Below, one piece after another: positions 53,370 through 63,003 of a stretch of DNA of 64,000 nt. Source of the stretch: Brenneria goodwinii (GTDB taxonomy: Bacteria > Pseudomonadota > Gammaproteobacteria > Enterobacterales > Enterobacteriaceae); assembly GCF_002291445.1 (NCBI RefSeq), contig NZ_CP014137.1:4216001-4280000 (forward strand), read 5' to 3'. The notes beneath the pieces are model-generated. The model was not told where the DNA came from. It did not search any database and was given only the letters and a program-made list of their open reading frames with translations. Within the stretch, counting starts at the first letter, position 1, and every line of letters starts with the position of its first letter. A program made the translations under genes and the position numbers.

Positions 53370-54884
53370 TCAGAACATCATCAACATCCACGGGTAACCG
53401 ATAACCAGCAAGGCAACCAGGAAAATTGCGCCGAAAATGGTGCCCAGACGCCAATAGTCCGCTGCCGGCAGGTAGCCGCTGCCATAGTAAATCGGGCTTG
53501 GGCCGGTGCCGTAAGGGGTGATAATCCCCATGATACCCAACGACGTTACCATCAATAGGCAGAATACCTGCATGTTCATGCCCGGGATGGTGGAGGCGAT
53601 GGTCAGCATGGCGGGCAACAGCGCGGTGGTGTGGGCGGTGGTGCTGGCAAACAGATAGTGCAACAGGTAAAAAGCGACCAACAGTACGACGGTCGCCGTG
53701 CCGGGGGAGATACCGCCCAGCAATATGCCGCCTTCTTTACCCAGCCAGCCGATAAATCCGGTGGCGGACAGGCCGTCGGCCAATGCCACCAGCGTGCCGA
53801 ACCAGACGAAGGTATTCCACGCGGCCTTGTTGCCGGTAATGTCGCTCCATTCCAGTACGCCGGTCCACAACATCAGGCTGATTACCAGCAGGGCGGCCAG
53901 CGCCGGTTCGATCCAGTTGGCGGCGAAAATCCACATCACCAGCGCACAGCAGACGAACACCAGCAGGAGAATTTCATTACGAGACAGTTTGCCGAGTTTT
54001 TCCAGCTCCTGGCTGGCCCAACGCGGCACTTCATCGTTGAATTTCACTTCAGGCGGATAAAGCCAGTAAGCCAGCAGCGGCATGGCCAGGATCAGCAGGA
54101 TACCCAGCGGCAGGAAGGCGATAAACCAGGTTCCCCAAGAAATGTTAATGCCCACCGTGCTTTTGACTAACGCCAGCGCCAACAGGTTTGGCGCGAGCGC
54201 CGACAAGAACATGGAGCTGGTGATGCAGGCGGCGGTAATCGCCACCCACATCAGATAGGAACCGATCTTGCGGGAACTGGGATCATTGGGCTTGGAGCCG
54301 TACAACGGCGGCAGGTTGGCGATAATCGGGTAGATCGTACCGCCGCTGCGCGCGGTGTTGGAGGGCGTAAACGGCGCCAGAAGCAAGTCGGCGAAGGTGA
54401 TGGCGTAACCCAGCGTCAGGCTGCGGCGACCGAGGTATTTCACCAGAATCAGCGCCAGACGGCGGCCAAACTGGGTTTTATCGTAGCCTGCGGCGAACAT
54501 GAATGCGCCGAAGATCAGCCAAACGGTTGAGTTGCCGAACCCGCTCACCGCCCACTTAAAAGATTGCCCGGCGAGGTTGAAGCCGGGATCGGCCAATTGC
54601 TCCGGGCTGAATAGTAACCACTGGCTGCCCAGGGCGATGATGACTAATCCTGTCAGGCCGATCACTGCGCCCGGCAGCGGTTCGAATATCAAGCCGACAA
54701 TCACGCCGACAAATATGGCGAAGAAGTGCCATGAATAGGGCTGTAATCCATCGGGTGCCGGAGTTAATAGCAATAAGACGGTAATTGCTATCGTCGCCAA
54801 TATATATTTTAGATTGCTTTTCTGCTTCCCGCATGAGGCTTTTTTAGCCATTTGTGGGGTTTCACTTTTCGCTATTACGTTCAT
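53370..54884 (-). CDS. DASS-family dicarboxylate/succinate antiporter (TtdT/CitT-like)
   Basis: A 504-residue carrier of the divalent anion:Na+ symporter family with about 12-14 membrane segments. The marker motifs are PFTPSNTARSGG near residue 175 and the late ITPYGTGPSPIYYGSGYLPA, which are shared with E. coli TtdT (tartrate/succinate) and CitT (citrate/succinate). It probably imports a C4-dicarboxylate in exchange for succinate. The first 25 residues (MNVIAKSETPQMAKKAS) are an unusual hydrophilic extension. It heads the minus-strand operon with fumarase. Confidence 0.9.
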   Translation of the reverse strand: MNVIAKSETPQMAKKASCGKQKSNLKYILATIAITVLLLLTPAPDGLQPYSWHFFAIFVGVIVGLIFEPLPGAVIGLTGLVIIALGSQWLLFSPEQLADPGFNLAGQSFKWAVSGFGNSTVWLIFGAFMFAAGYDKTQFGRRLALILVKYLGRRSLTLGYAITFADLLLAPFTPSNTARSGGTIYPIIANLPPLYGSKPNDPSSRKIGSYLMWVAITAACITSSMFLSALAPNLLALALVKSTVGINISWGTWFIAFLPLGILLILAMPLLAYWLYPPEVKFNDEVPRWASQELEKLGKLSRNEILLLVFVCCALVMWIFAANWIEPALAALLVISLMLWTGVLEWSDITGNKAAWNTFVWFGTLVALADGLSATGFIGWLGKEGGILLGGISPGTATVVLLVAFYLLHYLFASTTAHTTALLPAMLTIASTIPGMNMQVFCLLMVTSLGIMGIITPYGTGPSPIYYGSGYLPAADYWRLGTIFGAIFLVALLVIGYPWMLMMF

Positions 54885-55567
54885 TTCGTTTGTCTATTAA
54901 GTAGTTAAGAATATTTTTGGTACGGATAAATATTATGCTTTATTTAGTTTTTTAAATTTATATGGTTATTTAACAATGACATTTTGAATGTTATATTGTC
55001 GCCATTTTTCGCATATAAATTATCCAATCCGTAGGATGACCATAATTTATATAATGCGTTTTTCGTATTTATAGCCGTTGATCTCGATCAATAAAATCAC
55101 TGTGGCGTATCGATTTCGGCAGGTAAGAAATTCCGGTTTTTGTATTTTATTTTTTATTATATTTATCCGTTTTTTTATTTTTCAGGCATTGTTTATACGT
55201 AAGTAAATATGTCATTAGGTTTCTTATGGGTATTGGCAGGATAACCTTTCCATAAGTATTGCTTTTAACATCTCAGTAGTGGCGCGGCTTGTAGGGGTGT
55301 TAGTGGGTAAACTTTAATTATTTTTTATCTTGGTAAATGAAAAGTTATTTTAATTTAACACAATGTGATCTTTTCTTTTTAAAAGTAATGATGTCTTGGT
55401 AAAACGAGTAAATTGGTACTTGGCAAATAGTTAAATAAGTAAATTTAATGATTTTTAAACTAAATATAAAGTTATATTGATAGCATGACATCGGCTATGA
55501 ATTAAAACCAATAAATAATAAACCGATAACGGATTCAGAGAATATTTATAATTTGGAGTTGATTATT
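54885..55567. other. Long A/T-rich divergent control region
   Basis: A 683-base gene-free region between the carrier and the fumarate reductase. It holds the FNR-type site listed separately; 55100-55560 is A/T-rich with many T runs and no ORF worth reporting. Confidence 0.7.
55078..55091. promoter_or_regulatory. FNR-type operator
   Basis: TTGAT-CTCG-ATCAA, a perfect match to the FNR consensus TTGAT-N4-ATCAA. It lies 194 bases from the carrier start and 477 from the reductase start, and predicts anaerobic control of one or both operons. Confidence 0.75.
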
Positions 55568-58345
55568 ATGAACAGTAACGATCGCATACTGAGTCCCTTT
55601 ACTTTGCCCAATGGCACCCAGGTAAAAAACCGACTTCTGATGGCGCCGATGACAACCTGCACCGGTTTTTATGACGGCTCCGTCACGAATGAATTAGTGG
55701 AATATTATCGGGCTCGCGCCGGTAATATCGGTACTGTTGTTGTTGAGTGTTGTTTTATTGATGATCAAGGCCTGGCATTCCCTGGGGCCATTGGCATTGA
55801 TAATGACAATAAAATTTCTGGTCTGGCAAAAGTCGCTGAAGCGATCAAAACCAAAGGTTCAAAAGCGATTCTGCAAATCTATCACGGCGGTAGGATGGTC
55901 GAGCCTAAACTGATTGGCGGCCAGTCTCCCGTCGGGCCGAGCGCTATCGCCGCGCCCCGTGACGGCGCGCCGACGCCGACGGCCTTAACCGCCGACGAAG
56001 TGGAAGGCATGATCGCTAAATTTGGCGAAGGCGTGCGTCGCGCCATTGAGGCCGGATTTGACGGCGTGGAAATCCACGGCGCCAACACCTATCTGATTCA
56101 GCAATTCTACTCGCCGAACTCCAACCAGCGTGACGATGAGTGGGGCGGCAGCCGTGACAACCGGGCTAAATTCCCGCTCGCGGTTCTGGACATCACCCAC
56201 AAGATGGCGCGCAAGTACGCGGACGCTTCCTTCATCATCGGCTACCGCTTCTCGCCGGAGGAAATAGAAGAGCCCGGTATTCGCTTTGACGACACCATGT
56301 ATCTGCTGGAAAAGCTGGCCGAACGCGGGCTGGATTATCTGCACTTCTCCATGGGTTATACCCTGCGCCCGTCGATCGTCGATACCCTCGATCCCACGCC
56401 ATTGATCGATAAATATGTCGCCATGCGTTCCGAGACGCTGGCGAAAGTTCCGGTGATGGGCGTAGGCGGGGTGGTTAACAAAGAAGATATCGAGCTGGCG
56501 CTGGAACACGGTTACGACATGGTCGCCGTTGGGAAAGCCTGCATCGCGTATCCGGACTGGATCGACCGCATCGCCAGGGATGAGAGAATTGAACTGTTCA
56601 TCGACAACACCAAGCGTGAAGATCTGATCATTCCGGAACCGCTGTGGCGTTTCTCGCTGGTTGACGCGATGATCCGCGACATGAGCCTATCGTCGAAAAA
56701 ATTTAAGCCCGGCGTATTCCAGGAAAAAGCGCAGGATGATGCCAACGAACTGGTCATCAACGTTAGTCTTGAAACCGATCGCATCGCCGACATCGCGCTG
56801 GACGCCAGTTCCAATCTGGATGTCTCTTTCACGACCAGTTTCGAGGTCATTCGCTCGCGTATTCTGGACGCCAACAGCCCGCATGTGGATGCCGTTACCG
56901 GCGCCACGGCGCAAAGCGAAGCGGTGAAAAAAGCGGTTTCCAAAGCATTGGCAAAATCCTGCAAGGCGCAGATTCTGGAAGAAGGCGGTAACCCAGCCAC
57001 GCCGCAACGCTATGATGTCGTGGTGGTGGGCAGCGGCGGCGCCGGTCTGGCCGCGGCGATTCAAGCCAGTGACGAAGGCGCCAGCGTATTGATTATTGAG
57101 AAGATGCCAAGCATTGGCGGCAACACCATCAAGGCCTCCGTCGGTATGAATGCGGCGGAAACCCGTTTCCAGAAAATAAAAGGCATTGTCGACAGCAAAG
57201 AGCTGTTTTATCAGGAATCCCTGAAGGGCGGTAAAAACAAAAATAATCCGGAGCTGCTGGCGTGCTTTGTCGAAAATGCGCCGCTGGCCGTGGAATGGCT
57301 GGCGGATCACGGTATTGAGCTGAACGATATCACCATCACCGGCGGGATGAGTATCGACCGTACTCACCGTCCGGCGGATCGTTCGGCCGTCGGTGGTTTT
57401 CTGATTAGCGGGCTGACGAAGAACATCAATAAACGCAATATTGATGTGATGCTGGATACTTCCGTTACCGATATTCTCTATGAAGCCGGTGCGGTAACCG
57501 GCGTCCGCGCCGTCAATGACGAGGGCGAAACTCTGACAATCCTGGCCGGAAGCGTCATTGTCGCCAGCGGCGGCTTCAGCGCCAACCGGGATATGGTTGT
57601 GCAGTATCGTTCGGATCTGGACGGTTTCGTCACCACCAACCATAAAGGCGCGACGGGCGACGGTATCGCTATTCTGGAGAAAATTGGGGCCGGTACGGTC
57701 GATATGGGCGAAATCCAGATCCACCCGACCGTAGAACAGACCACTTCTTATCTGGTTTCCGAATCAATTCGTGGCGGCGGCGCGATCCTGGTGAATCAGG
57801 AAGGCAAACGCTTCTTCAACGAAATGGAAACTCGCGACAAGGTTTCAGCGCAGATTATCAGTTTGCCGGAGAAATACGCTTACGTAGTCTTCGATGAGCA
57901 GATAAGAATGAAAAACAAGGCGGCGGACGAGTATATTGCGCGCGGGTTTGTCATCAGCGCCGATTCTCCGCGTGAGCTGGCCGACAAGCTGGATATGGAC
58001 CTCCACGCTTTCCTGGCAACGCTGGAACGCTACAATGTGTTTGTTGATAAGCAGAATGACGAAGATTTCGGCCGTAAGACCGCCTTGCGTCAGCCTATCA
58101 ACCAGGGACCGTTCTACGCTATCCGCATTGCTCCCGGGGTTCACCACACCATGGGCGGCGTTACGATTAACCCCGATGCCGCGGTGCTGGATGATCAACA
58201 ACGGGTCATTCCGGGCGCCTATGCCGCCGGTGAGGTTGTCGGCGGGATCCACGGCGGTAACCGTATCGGCGGCAATGCCGTCGCCGATATCATTATCTTC
58301 GGTATTCTGGCAGGCCGTCATGCCGCCGCTCACGCCCTGCGGTAA
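55568..58345 (+). CDS. Soluble three-domain fumarate reductase (OYE-FMN_bind-FAD_binding_2)
   Basis: A 925-residue cytoplasmic flavoprotein with three modules: an Old Yellow Enzyme-like NADH-oxidising domain (residues about 5-350; GRMVEPKLIGGQSPVGPSA, HGANTYLIQQFYSPNSNQR), an FMN_bind domain carrying the flavinylation motif DAVTGAT with Asp441 and the acceptor Thr447, and a FAD-dependent fumarate reductase domain from about residue 482 (VVVVGSGGAGLAAAIQASDE; FFNEMETRDK; HHTMGGVTIN; GNRIGGNAVAD). The same layout was described for the NADH:fumarate oxidoreductase of Klebsiella pneumoniae. No signal peptide is seen. A TTG at 55553 is open, but the ATG at 55568 follows GGAG. The apbE gene downstream would attach FMN. 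Confidence 0.92.
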   Translation: MNSNDRILSPFTLPNGTQVKNRLLMAPMTTCTGFYDGSVTNELVEYYRARAGNIGTVVVECCFIDDQGLAFPGAIGIDNDNKISGLAKVAEAIKTKGSKAILQIYHGGRMVEPKLIGGQSPVGPSAIAAPRDGAPTPTALTADEVEGMIAKFGEGVRRAIEAGFDGVEIHGANTYLIQQFYSPNSNQRDDEWGGSRDNRAKFPLAVLDITHKMARKYADASFIIGYRFSPEEIEEPGIRFDDTMYLLEKLAERGLDYLHFSMGYTLRPSIVDTLDPTPLIDKYVAMRSETLAKVPVMGVGGVVNKEDIELALEHGYDMVAVGKACIAYPDWIDRIARDERIELFIDNTKREDLIIPEPLWRFSLVDAMIRDMSLSSKKFKPGVFQEKAQDDANELVINVSLETDRIADIALDASSNLDVSFTTSFEVIRSRILDANSPHVDAVTGATAQSEAVKKAVSKALAKSCKAQILEEGGNPATPQRYDVVVVGSGGAGLAAAIQASDEGASVLIIEKMPSIGGNTIKASVGMNAAETRFQKIKGIVDSKELFYQESLKGGKNKNNPELLACFVENAPLAVEWLADHGIELNDITITGGMSIDRTHRPADRSAVGGFLISGLTKNINKRNIDVMLDTSVTDILYEAGAVTGVRAVNDEGETLTILAGSVIVASGGFSANRDMVVQYRSDLDGFVTTNHKGATGDGIAILEKIGAGTVDMGEIQIHPTVEQTTSYLVSESIRGGGAILVNQEGKRFFNEMETRDKVSAQIISLPEKYAYVVFDEQIRMKNKAADEYIARGFVISADSPRELADKLDMDLHAFLATLERYNVFVDKQNDEDFGRKTALRQPINQGPFYAIRIAPGVHHTMGGVTINPDAAVLDDQQRVIPGAYAAGEVVGGIHGGNRIGGNAVADIIIFGILAGRHAAAHALR

Positions 58346-58355
58346 CCGATACCGA

Positions 58356-58383
58356 CCTGAGCTTCGGGTAGCCGAGGCTCAGG
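58356..58383 (+). promoter_or_regulatory. Hairpin between fumarate reductase and apbE genes
   Basis: CCTGAGCTTCGG (58356-58367) pairs with CCGAGGCTCAGG (58372-58383) around GTAG. There is no T run, so it is more likely an mRNA stabiliser or partial attenuator than a terminator. Confidence 0.5.
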
Positions 58384-58416
58384 GCTCATGATCCTATAAT
58401 TTTCAGGTGCTCCGCT

Positions 58417-59382
58417 ATGCCGCCAGACGATCGTGTATATGCCTATTCCGCTGTTTTGATGGGGTCACCCATTCTTCTTAAGCTGTTCGGGCATGATGAA
58501 AGTCTGGCTTCACAGGTCTTCAGGCTGATAAAACAGCAGGAAAACCGGCTGACGGTTAACCGGGCTCCTTCCGAAGTGATGAATATTAATCATGCGGCGG
58601 GCGCGCATCCGGTGGCGGTTAGCCCGCCGGTGTTTAATCTGATCAAACGCGCCAAAGCGGTGAGCCTGCTGGACGATAGCTGTTTTAACTTCGCTATCGG
58701 CCCGCTGGTTAAACGCTGGAAAATCGGCTTTCACGGCGACAGCGTTCCCCCCGCCGATGAATTGCGGACTTTGTTGGCGCTGACGGATCCCAGAGACGTG
58801 ATCCTCAATGAACAGGATGGTTCGGTCTTTCTGCAAAAAGCCGGGATGGAGATCGATCTGGGGGCGATAGCCAAAGGATACATCGCCGATCTGGTCAGGG
58901 ATTTTCTGCACCAGCGGCAGATTCATCATGCGTTGATCAATCTGGGCGGCAACGTACAGACGCTCGGCGTGCCGCAAAACAGCGGGTTGGACTCCTGGGC
59001 GGTTGGCCTGAAAAAACCGTTTTCCAATCCTGAAGCGCTGATTGGCGTTATCAACGTGAAAAATAAATCGGTTGTCACATCCGGTATTTACGAACGTTAC
59101 TTTGAGCTGGACGGCCGCTGCTATCACCACATCCTCGATCCCAAAACCGGCTACCCGCGGGATAACGAGCTGCTAAGCGTCACGATTATTTCCGACGACT
59201 CCATCGACGGCGATATCTATACCACGCTGCTCTACGGCATGGGCGTGGAAAACGGCCTCGCCTATCTATCCGGGCTTCCTCATATTGAAGCCATTTTTGT
59301 CACCAGAGACAGGCAGGTTATTCTTTCTTCGCAGCGCCAGTTTACCTTTACCCTATTGGATAACGGTTATCACATGGCGTAA
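58417..59382 (+). CDS. apbE: FAD:protein FMN transferase (ApbE family)
   Basis: A 321-residue ApbE-type flavin transferase that attaches FMN through a phosphoester bond to the Thr of D-x-x-T-G-A-T motifs. Family motifs are present: MEIDLGAIAKGYIADLV, INLGGNVQTLG and the metal-binding region HHILDPKTGYPRDN with late DGDIYTTLLYGMG. There is no lipoprotein signal, unlike housekeeping ApbE, so the enzyme stays in the cytoplasm with its substrate. Its position 71 bases after the reductase gene indicates a dedicated maturation factor. Confidence 0.92.
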   Translation: MPPDDRVYAYSAVLMGSPILLKLFGHDESLASQVFRLIKQQENRLTVNRAPSEVMNINHAAGAHPVAVSPPVFNLIKRAKAVSLLDDSCFNFAIGPLVKRWKIGFHGDSVPPADELRTLLALTDPRDVILNEQDGSVFLQKAGMEIDLGAIAKGYIADLVRDFLHQRQIHHALINLGGNVQTLGVPQNSGLDSWAVGLKKPFSNPEALIGVINVKNKSVVTSGIYERYFELDGRCYHHILDPKTGYPRDNELLSVTIISDDSIDGDIYTTLLYGMGVENGLAYLSGLPHIEAIFVTRDRQVILSSQRQFTFTLLDNGYHMA

Positions 59383-59426
59383 TAACCTAACCGTCAGGAC
59401 GTTTTCCTTCCGTTGCTGATATATTA

Positions 59427-59975
59427 TCACTTTGATAAAGTTAATTTTTCTGGTCTTCTGCATTGGTAAAAATCGACGGCTTCAGCGTATTCTCGCTTTC
59501 CCGTATTCATCAGGGCGCTGCGGATGAATTGGAAGCCGCTTTTTATCAATACCTGACCGGATGCAGGATTTCGTTGGAGATGACTGCCGCCGATTGCTGA
59601 TAAATTTAAGGTGCTAAATCCAAACTCACACAGTGTTCGGCAGGCTTCGCTGCAATATCCGCGCTTCCAATATGCCCGTCCCAGCCAGTAACCAATACCG
59701 GCTTTTTGGCGATTAATACCCATCAGCGAGATGGCGCCTATCAGGCTTTGATTCGCCCTAAGCGTGACGGCGAATGCGGCCAGCGTCCCGTTTTCCCAGC
59801 CGGGACGATGAGAGGCAATCCATTCCTGCGCCAGCAACGGTGGGTAGGGATGAGGAATATGCGCGGTTACATCGGCAATCTGCGGGTCATTTACCAGTTG
59901 ATGAACCCGGTCGGCATCATCGGGTTGGAACGGTCTAAGAATAAGTCTCGGTGTTTCAAGGTTCGGCTGTAGCAT
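59427..59975 (-). CDS. GNAT-family acetyltransferase (RimJ/RimL group)
   Basis: A 182-residue GNAT acetyltransferase with the RimJ/RimL-type start LETPRLILRPFQPDDADRV and a middle IGYWLGRAYWKRGYCSEACR, where the usual acetyl-CoA loop RGYxxEA is present. Two in-frame starts upstream (59987 and 60008) exist; the ATG at 59975 is preceded by GGAGAG. The substrate is unknown. Confidence 0.85.
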   Translation of the reverse strand: MLQPNLETPRLILRPFQPDDADRVHQLVNDPQIADVTAHIPHPYPPLLAQEWIASHRPGWENGTLAAFAVTLRANQSLIGAISLMGINRQKAGIGYWLGRAYWKRGYCSEACRTLCEFGFSTLNLSAIGGSHLQRNPASGQVLIKSGFQFIRSALMNTGKREYAEAVDFYQCRRPEKLTLSK

Positions 59976-60080
59976 GATTCTCTCCATGATAATGACTAAA
60001 ACCGTCACGAATTAAACGTTATCGCGTGTCTATAACCGTCAGGACGACCGTCATCATGGCGAAGATCATGTTTTCCACGC

Positions 60081-60395
60081 TTAAGGGGCTAAAGCAGGCA
60101 GTTCTTCAAGATAACTTTTTAGCGCCGCCTGACTTTGGCTGAGTATCTCCATTTTATGCTGGATTTTTTCCAGTTCCATCTGCAAGGCTGGCCGCACGCG
60201 GGGGCAGGGCTGGAAGCGTTTGTTATCGCGGCTTATGCAAGGCAGCACGATACGTATGGTGCCGAGCGTCAAACCCGCTTCGCTCAGGGCCGCTATACGT
60301 TCCACGATCGTGACATCGTTTTCACTATATTCCCGGTAGCCTGATTCCCGGCGCTGTGGATTAAGCAGTCCTTGTTCCTCGTAATAGCGCAGCAT
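60081..60395 (-). pseudogene. MerR-family regulator lacking its first helix
   Basis: From the ATG at 60395 this gives a 104-residue MerR-type protein starting MLRYYEEQGLL and ending in a coiled coil (QKMEILSQSQAALKSY region). In-frame codons before that ATG still read DSRQTGVSVR, the rest of a normal MerR helix-turn-helix, but a stop follows 16 codons further up, and no start codon lies between. The expected opening (M-x-I-G-E-L) is lost, so the DNA-binding domain is incomplete. It is probably a broken gene, or a start codon I cannot see is used. Confidence 0.65.
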
Positions 60396-60601
60396 TCTTA
60401 CGCTTACGCCGGTTTGCCGCGAATCGATTGTGCGAAATGACGCACGCCCCGTTCGAAGTCAGCCCGCTTATCGTACACGGCATCTTCCATTACCCTATTT
60501 TATACGGATACCGGCCTAACCTTCGCCAGCGAGTTGAAAGAACGGTCATCGGCTCCCGGCGCTCGCCATAGGTCCATTTTACCTTCGACAAAGGAACAAT
60601 T

Positions 60602-61339
60602 ATGAGCACTAACGAGAAGAAAGTCGCCATCGTCACGGGCGCCTCGCGGGGAATCGGCCGGGCTGCGGCTGAGCGGCTTGCCAGGGACGGCTTCGCCGTC
60701 ATCATCAACTATGCCAGCAGCGATGCCGCAGCCAGGGAGGCGGTGAATGCCATTACGGCTACCGGCGGCGACGTGAAGGCTTTCAAAGCGGACATCGCAA
60801 ATGAGACGCAGGTCGAGGCGCTCTTCGACTTCACCGAGCAGGAATTCGGCGGCGTGGACGTCACCGTGAACTGCGCGGGCATCATGATTACCAAACCCGT
60901 CGTCGATTTCACCGTGGAAGAGTTCGACCGGATGCACGCGATCAACGTCCGCGGAACCTTCCTCGTATCGCGCGAAGCGGCTCGGCGGATGCGCGCGGGA
61001 GGCGCCATCATCAACATTTCAACGGCGGCCGAACGTCAGGCGATGCCGGCCTATGGCCCCTATGCCATGTCGAAGGACGCGGTCGAGGGGCTGAACCTTA
61101 TCCTCGCCCGCGAGCTCAAAGGCCGCGATATCACCGTCAACACGGTCGGCCCCGGTCCCGTGGCTACCGAGCTGTTCCTCAATGGCAAGGATGAAGCGCT
61201 TGTCGAGCGGATCGCCAGCTTCAATCCTTTTAATCGCATTGGGCAACCGCCTGAGATTGCTGAAGTGATCTCGTTCCTCGCAGGCTCCGCCCGCTGGATC
61301 AATGGACAGACGATCTATGTGAACGGCGGCATGAACTGA
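60602..61339 (+). CDS. Short-chain dehydrogenase/reductase (FabG-like)
   Basis: A 245-residue classical SDR with the cofactor motif TGASRGIG (residues 13-20), NCAGIM, and the active-site YAMSK (Ser-Tyr-Lys set with ISTAAERQ upstream), ending INGQTIYVNGGMN. The closest groups are FabG-like or glucose-1-dehydrogenase-like reductases; the substrate is unknown. Codon choice is rich in C- and G-ending codons, different from genes to the left. It is divergent from the MerR-type remnant, 206 bases apart. Confidence 0.85.
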   Translation: MSTNEKKVAIVTGASRGIGRAAAERLARDGFAVIINYASSDAAAREAVNAITATGGDVKAFKADIANETQVEALFDFTEQEFGGVDVTVNCAGIMITKPVVDFTVEEFDRMHAINVRGTFLVSREAARRMRAGGAIINISTAAERQAMPAYGPYAMSKDAVEGLNLILARELKGRDITVNTVGPGPVATELFLNGKDEALVERIASFNPFNRIGQPPEIAEVISFLAGSARWINGQTIYVNGGMN

Positions 61340-61519
61340 TCCTCGCTTCCCTGAGTCGATTGCGGGCTTCGTTCACTCTAATTGTACGGACAGCCGTACA
61401 GCCTATTCGATTTAGGCCGTATTGTCGGATATATTGGCGCATGATAGATTAAAAAAAGCACTAAAGCGGTAAGCGTGGATTCCCGGACTGGACGGGAGAC
61501 GAGACTTTCGGTGGCGATC

Positions 61520-62434
61520 ATGAAATCAGTACCAAACCTCAAAGACGCGAGCGATCTCATCGCCGTCGTGGAAGCCGGCGGCTTCCGGGGCGCCGCGCTG
61601 GTGCGGCACTCAAGCGCCTCTTCCCTCAGCGATTCGATCCGCCGGCTGGAAGCCGACCTTGGAATACGATTGCTCAATCGTACCACCCGCAGCGTCACGC
61701 CTACCGAGGCCGGCGCCAGGCTGATCGAACGTTTGAAGCCGGCATTCTCAGAGATCGAAGCGGCCTTCAACGACCTGAAGGACGAGGCCAACCGCCCGCT
61801 TGGCACGCTAAAGCTAAACGTGCCCGTTCCCATTGCCCGCCATGTTCTGCCCGGCATCGCCACGGGATTTCTCGAACGGTTTCCCTGCATCCGCCTGGAT
61901 GTTGTCATGGAGAATGACTTCAGCGATGTGATCGGTCGTGGGTTCGACGCCGGTGTTCGCTATGAGGAGCGAATCGCCAAGGACATGATCGCCGTCCCTA
62001 TCGGGCCAAGGCGTCAGCGCTTTGTGGCTGCGGCGTCGGCGTCCTATATCGAAACGTTCGGCTTGCCCGATCACCCGCGGACATTGCTGGTTCAGCATCG
62101 TCTCATTGGTAACCGGTTTCCCAGCGGAGCCATATGGCCCTGGGCGTTCGAGCGTGATGACGAGCTGCTGCGCATTATGCCGGATGGCCCCCTGATTTCC
62201 AGTTCCATCGATCTTCAACTCGCTTGCGCCGTCTCCGGCGCGGGTATCATCTATACCTTCGAGGATTTTTTGCGCCCGTATCTCGAATCCGGAGAGCTTG
62301 TGCCGCTGCTAGAAGAGTGGTGGCAGGAATTCGACGGTCCTTACCTGTATTACCCCAGCCGGCGACACATGCCATCGCCCTTGCGCGCCTTCGTTGACTA
62401 TATCAAGGAGCTGAACGCCGGGGAGAAACCGTAA
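61520..62434 (+). CDS. LysR family transcriptional regulator
   Basis: A 304-residue LysR-type regulator with an HTH (LIAVVEAGGFRGAALVRHSS, then DSIRRLEADLGIRLLNRTTR) and a periplasmic-binding-protein-like effector domain (LKLNVPVPIARHVLPGIATG). A GTG at 61475 is an alternative start. The DNA is C/G-rich. It lies between the SDR gene and the RidA gene on the same strand, and may control these. Confidence 0.85.
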   Translation: MKSVPNLKDASDLIAVVEAGGFRGAALVRHSSASSLSDSIRRLEADLGIRLLNRTTRSVTPTEAGARLIERLKPAFSEIEAAFNDLKDEANRPLGTLKLNVPVPIARHVLPGIATGFLERFPCIRLDVVMENDFSDVIGRGFDAGVRYEERIAKDMIAVPIGPRRQRFVAAASASYIETFGLPDHPRTLLVQHRLIGNRFPSGAIWPWAFERDDELLRIMPDGPLISSSIDLQLACAVSGAGIIYTFEDFLRPYLESGELVPLLEEWWQEFDGPYLYYPSRRHMPSPLRAFVDYIKELNAGEKP

Positions 62435-62516
62435 GCGCCGACAGCCGCGTCCCATTAGGCGACCGGGCTGCCCGGTCGCTATCCCGATCCGAGCACGCAA
62501 AAAGAGAGGCCCAGCC

Positions 62517-62921
62517 ATGACCGTATCCCGTGATGCCGTATTTCCTGCCGGGCGACAAGCCCTGTACGAACGCAACCGCTATTCACCGGCCGTCCGCTCG
62601 AACGGTTTTCTTTTCGTCTCGGGCCAGGTCGGCAGCCGGGATGATGGCTCGCCGGAGCCAGAACTGGAAGCGCAGATCCGGCGTGCCTTCGATAACCTGA
62701 ACTCGGTGCTTGAGGCTGGCGGTTGCACTTTCGATGACGTAGTCGATGTCACCGTGTTTCTTGTCGATCCTCAGTCCACGCTCGATACCGTCTGGAAGGT
62801 GCTGCCGGAGTTCTGGGGCGATGTGCCATACCCAACTCTGACGGGGGTCGGCGTCACCTGGCTTTATGGCTTCCAATTCGAGATCAAGGTGGTCGCGCGC
62901 CTGCCTGAAGGTACGAAATAA
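62517..62921 (+). CDS. RidA (YjgF/YER057c/UK114) family protein
   Basis: A 134-residue Rid-family protein. RidA proper hydrolyses enamine/imine intermediates; other subgroups have related hydrolase roles. Motifs: RSNGFLFVSGQVGSRDDG, NLNSVLEAGGCTFDDVVDVT and FEIKVVARLP. The Arg required in RidA (RVE/CVA-type ending) is not in the usual position, so this is probably one of the Rid1-7 subgroups rather than RidA itself. It is co-directional with the LysR gene, 82 bases downstream. Confidence 0.85.
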   Translation: MTVSRDAVFPAGRQALYERNRYSPAVRSNGFLFVSGQVGSRDDGSPEPELEAQIRRAFDNLNSVLEAGGCTFDDVVDVTVFLVDPQSTLDTVWKVLPEFWGDVPYPTLTGVGVTWLYGFQFEIKVVARLPEGTK

Positions 62922-63003
62922 GCCACAGTGCTATTAAAGGTCTTCCCGATCTTAGGCGCTTGTGGTGAAACAAGATGCAGGGACGTCATACCCTGCGCCT
63001 TAT

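Noticed and set aside
56687..57724. A 345-codon minus-strand frame inside the fumarate reductase gene
   Set aside because: Shadow of the conserved plus-strand flavoprotein; no start context or motif.
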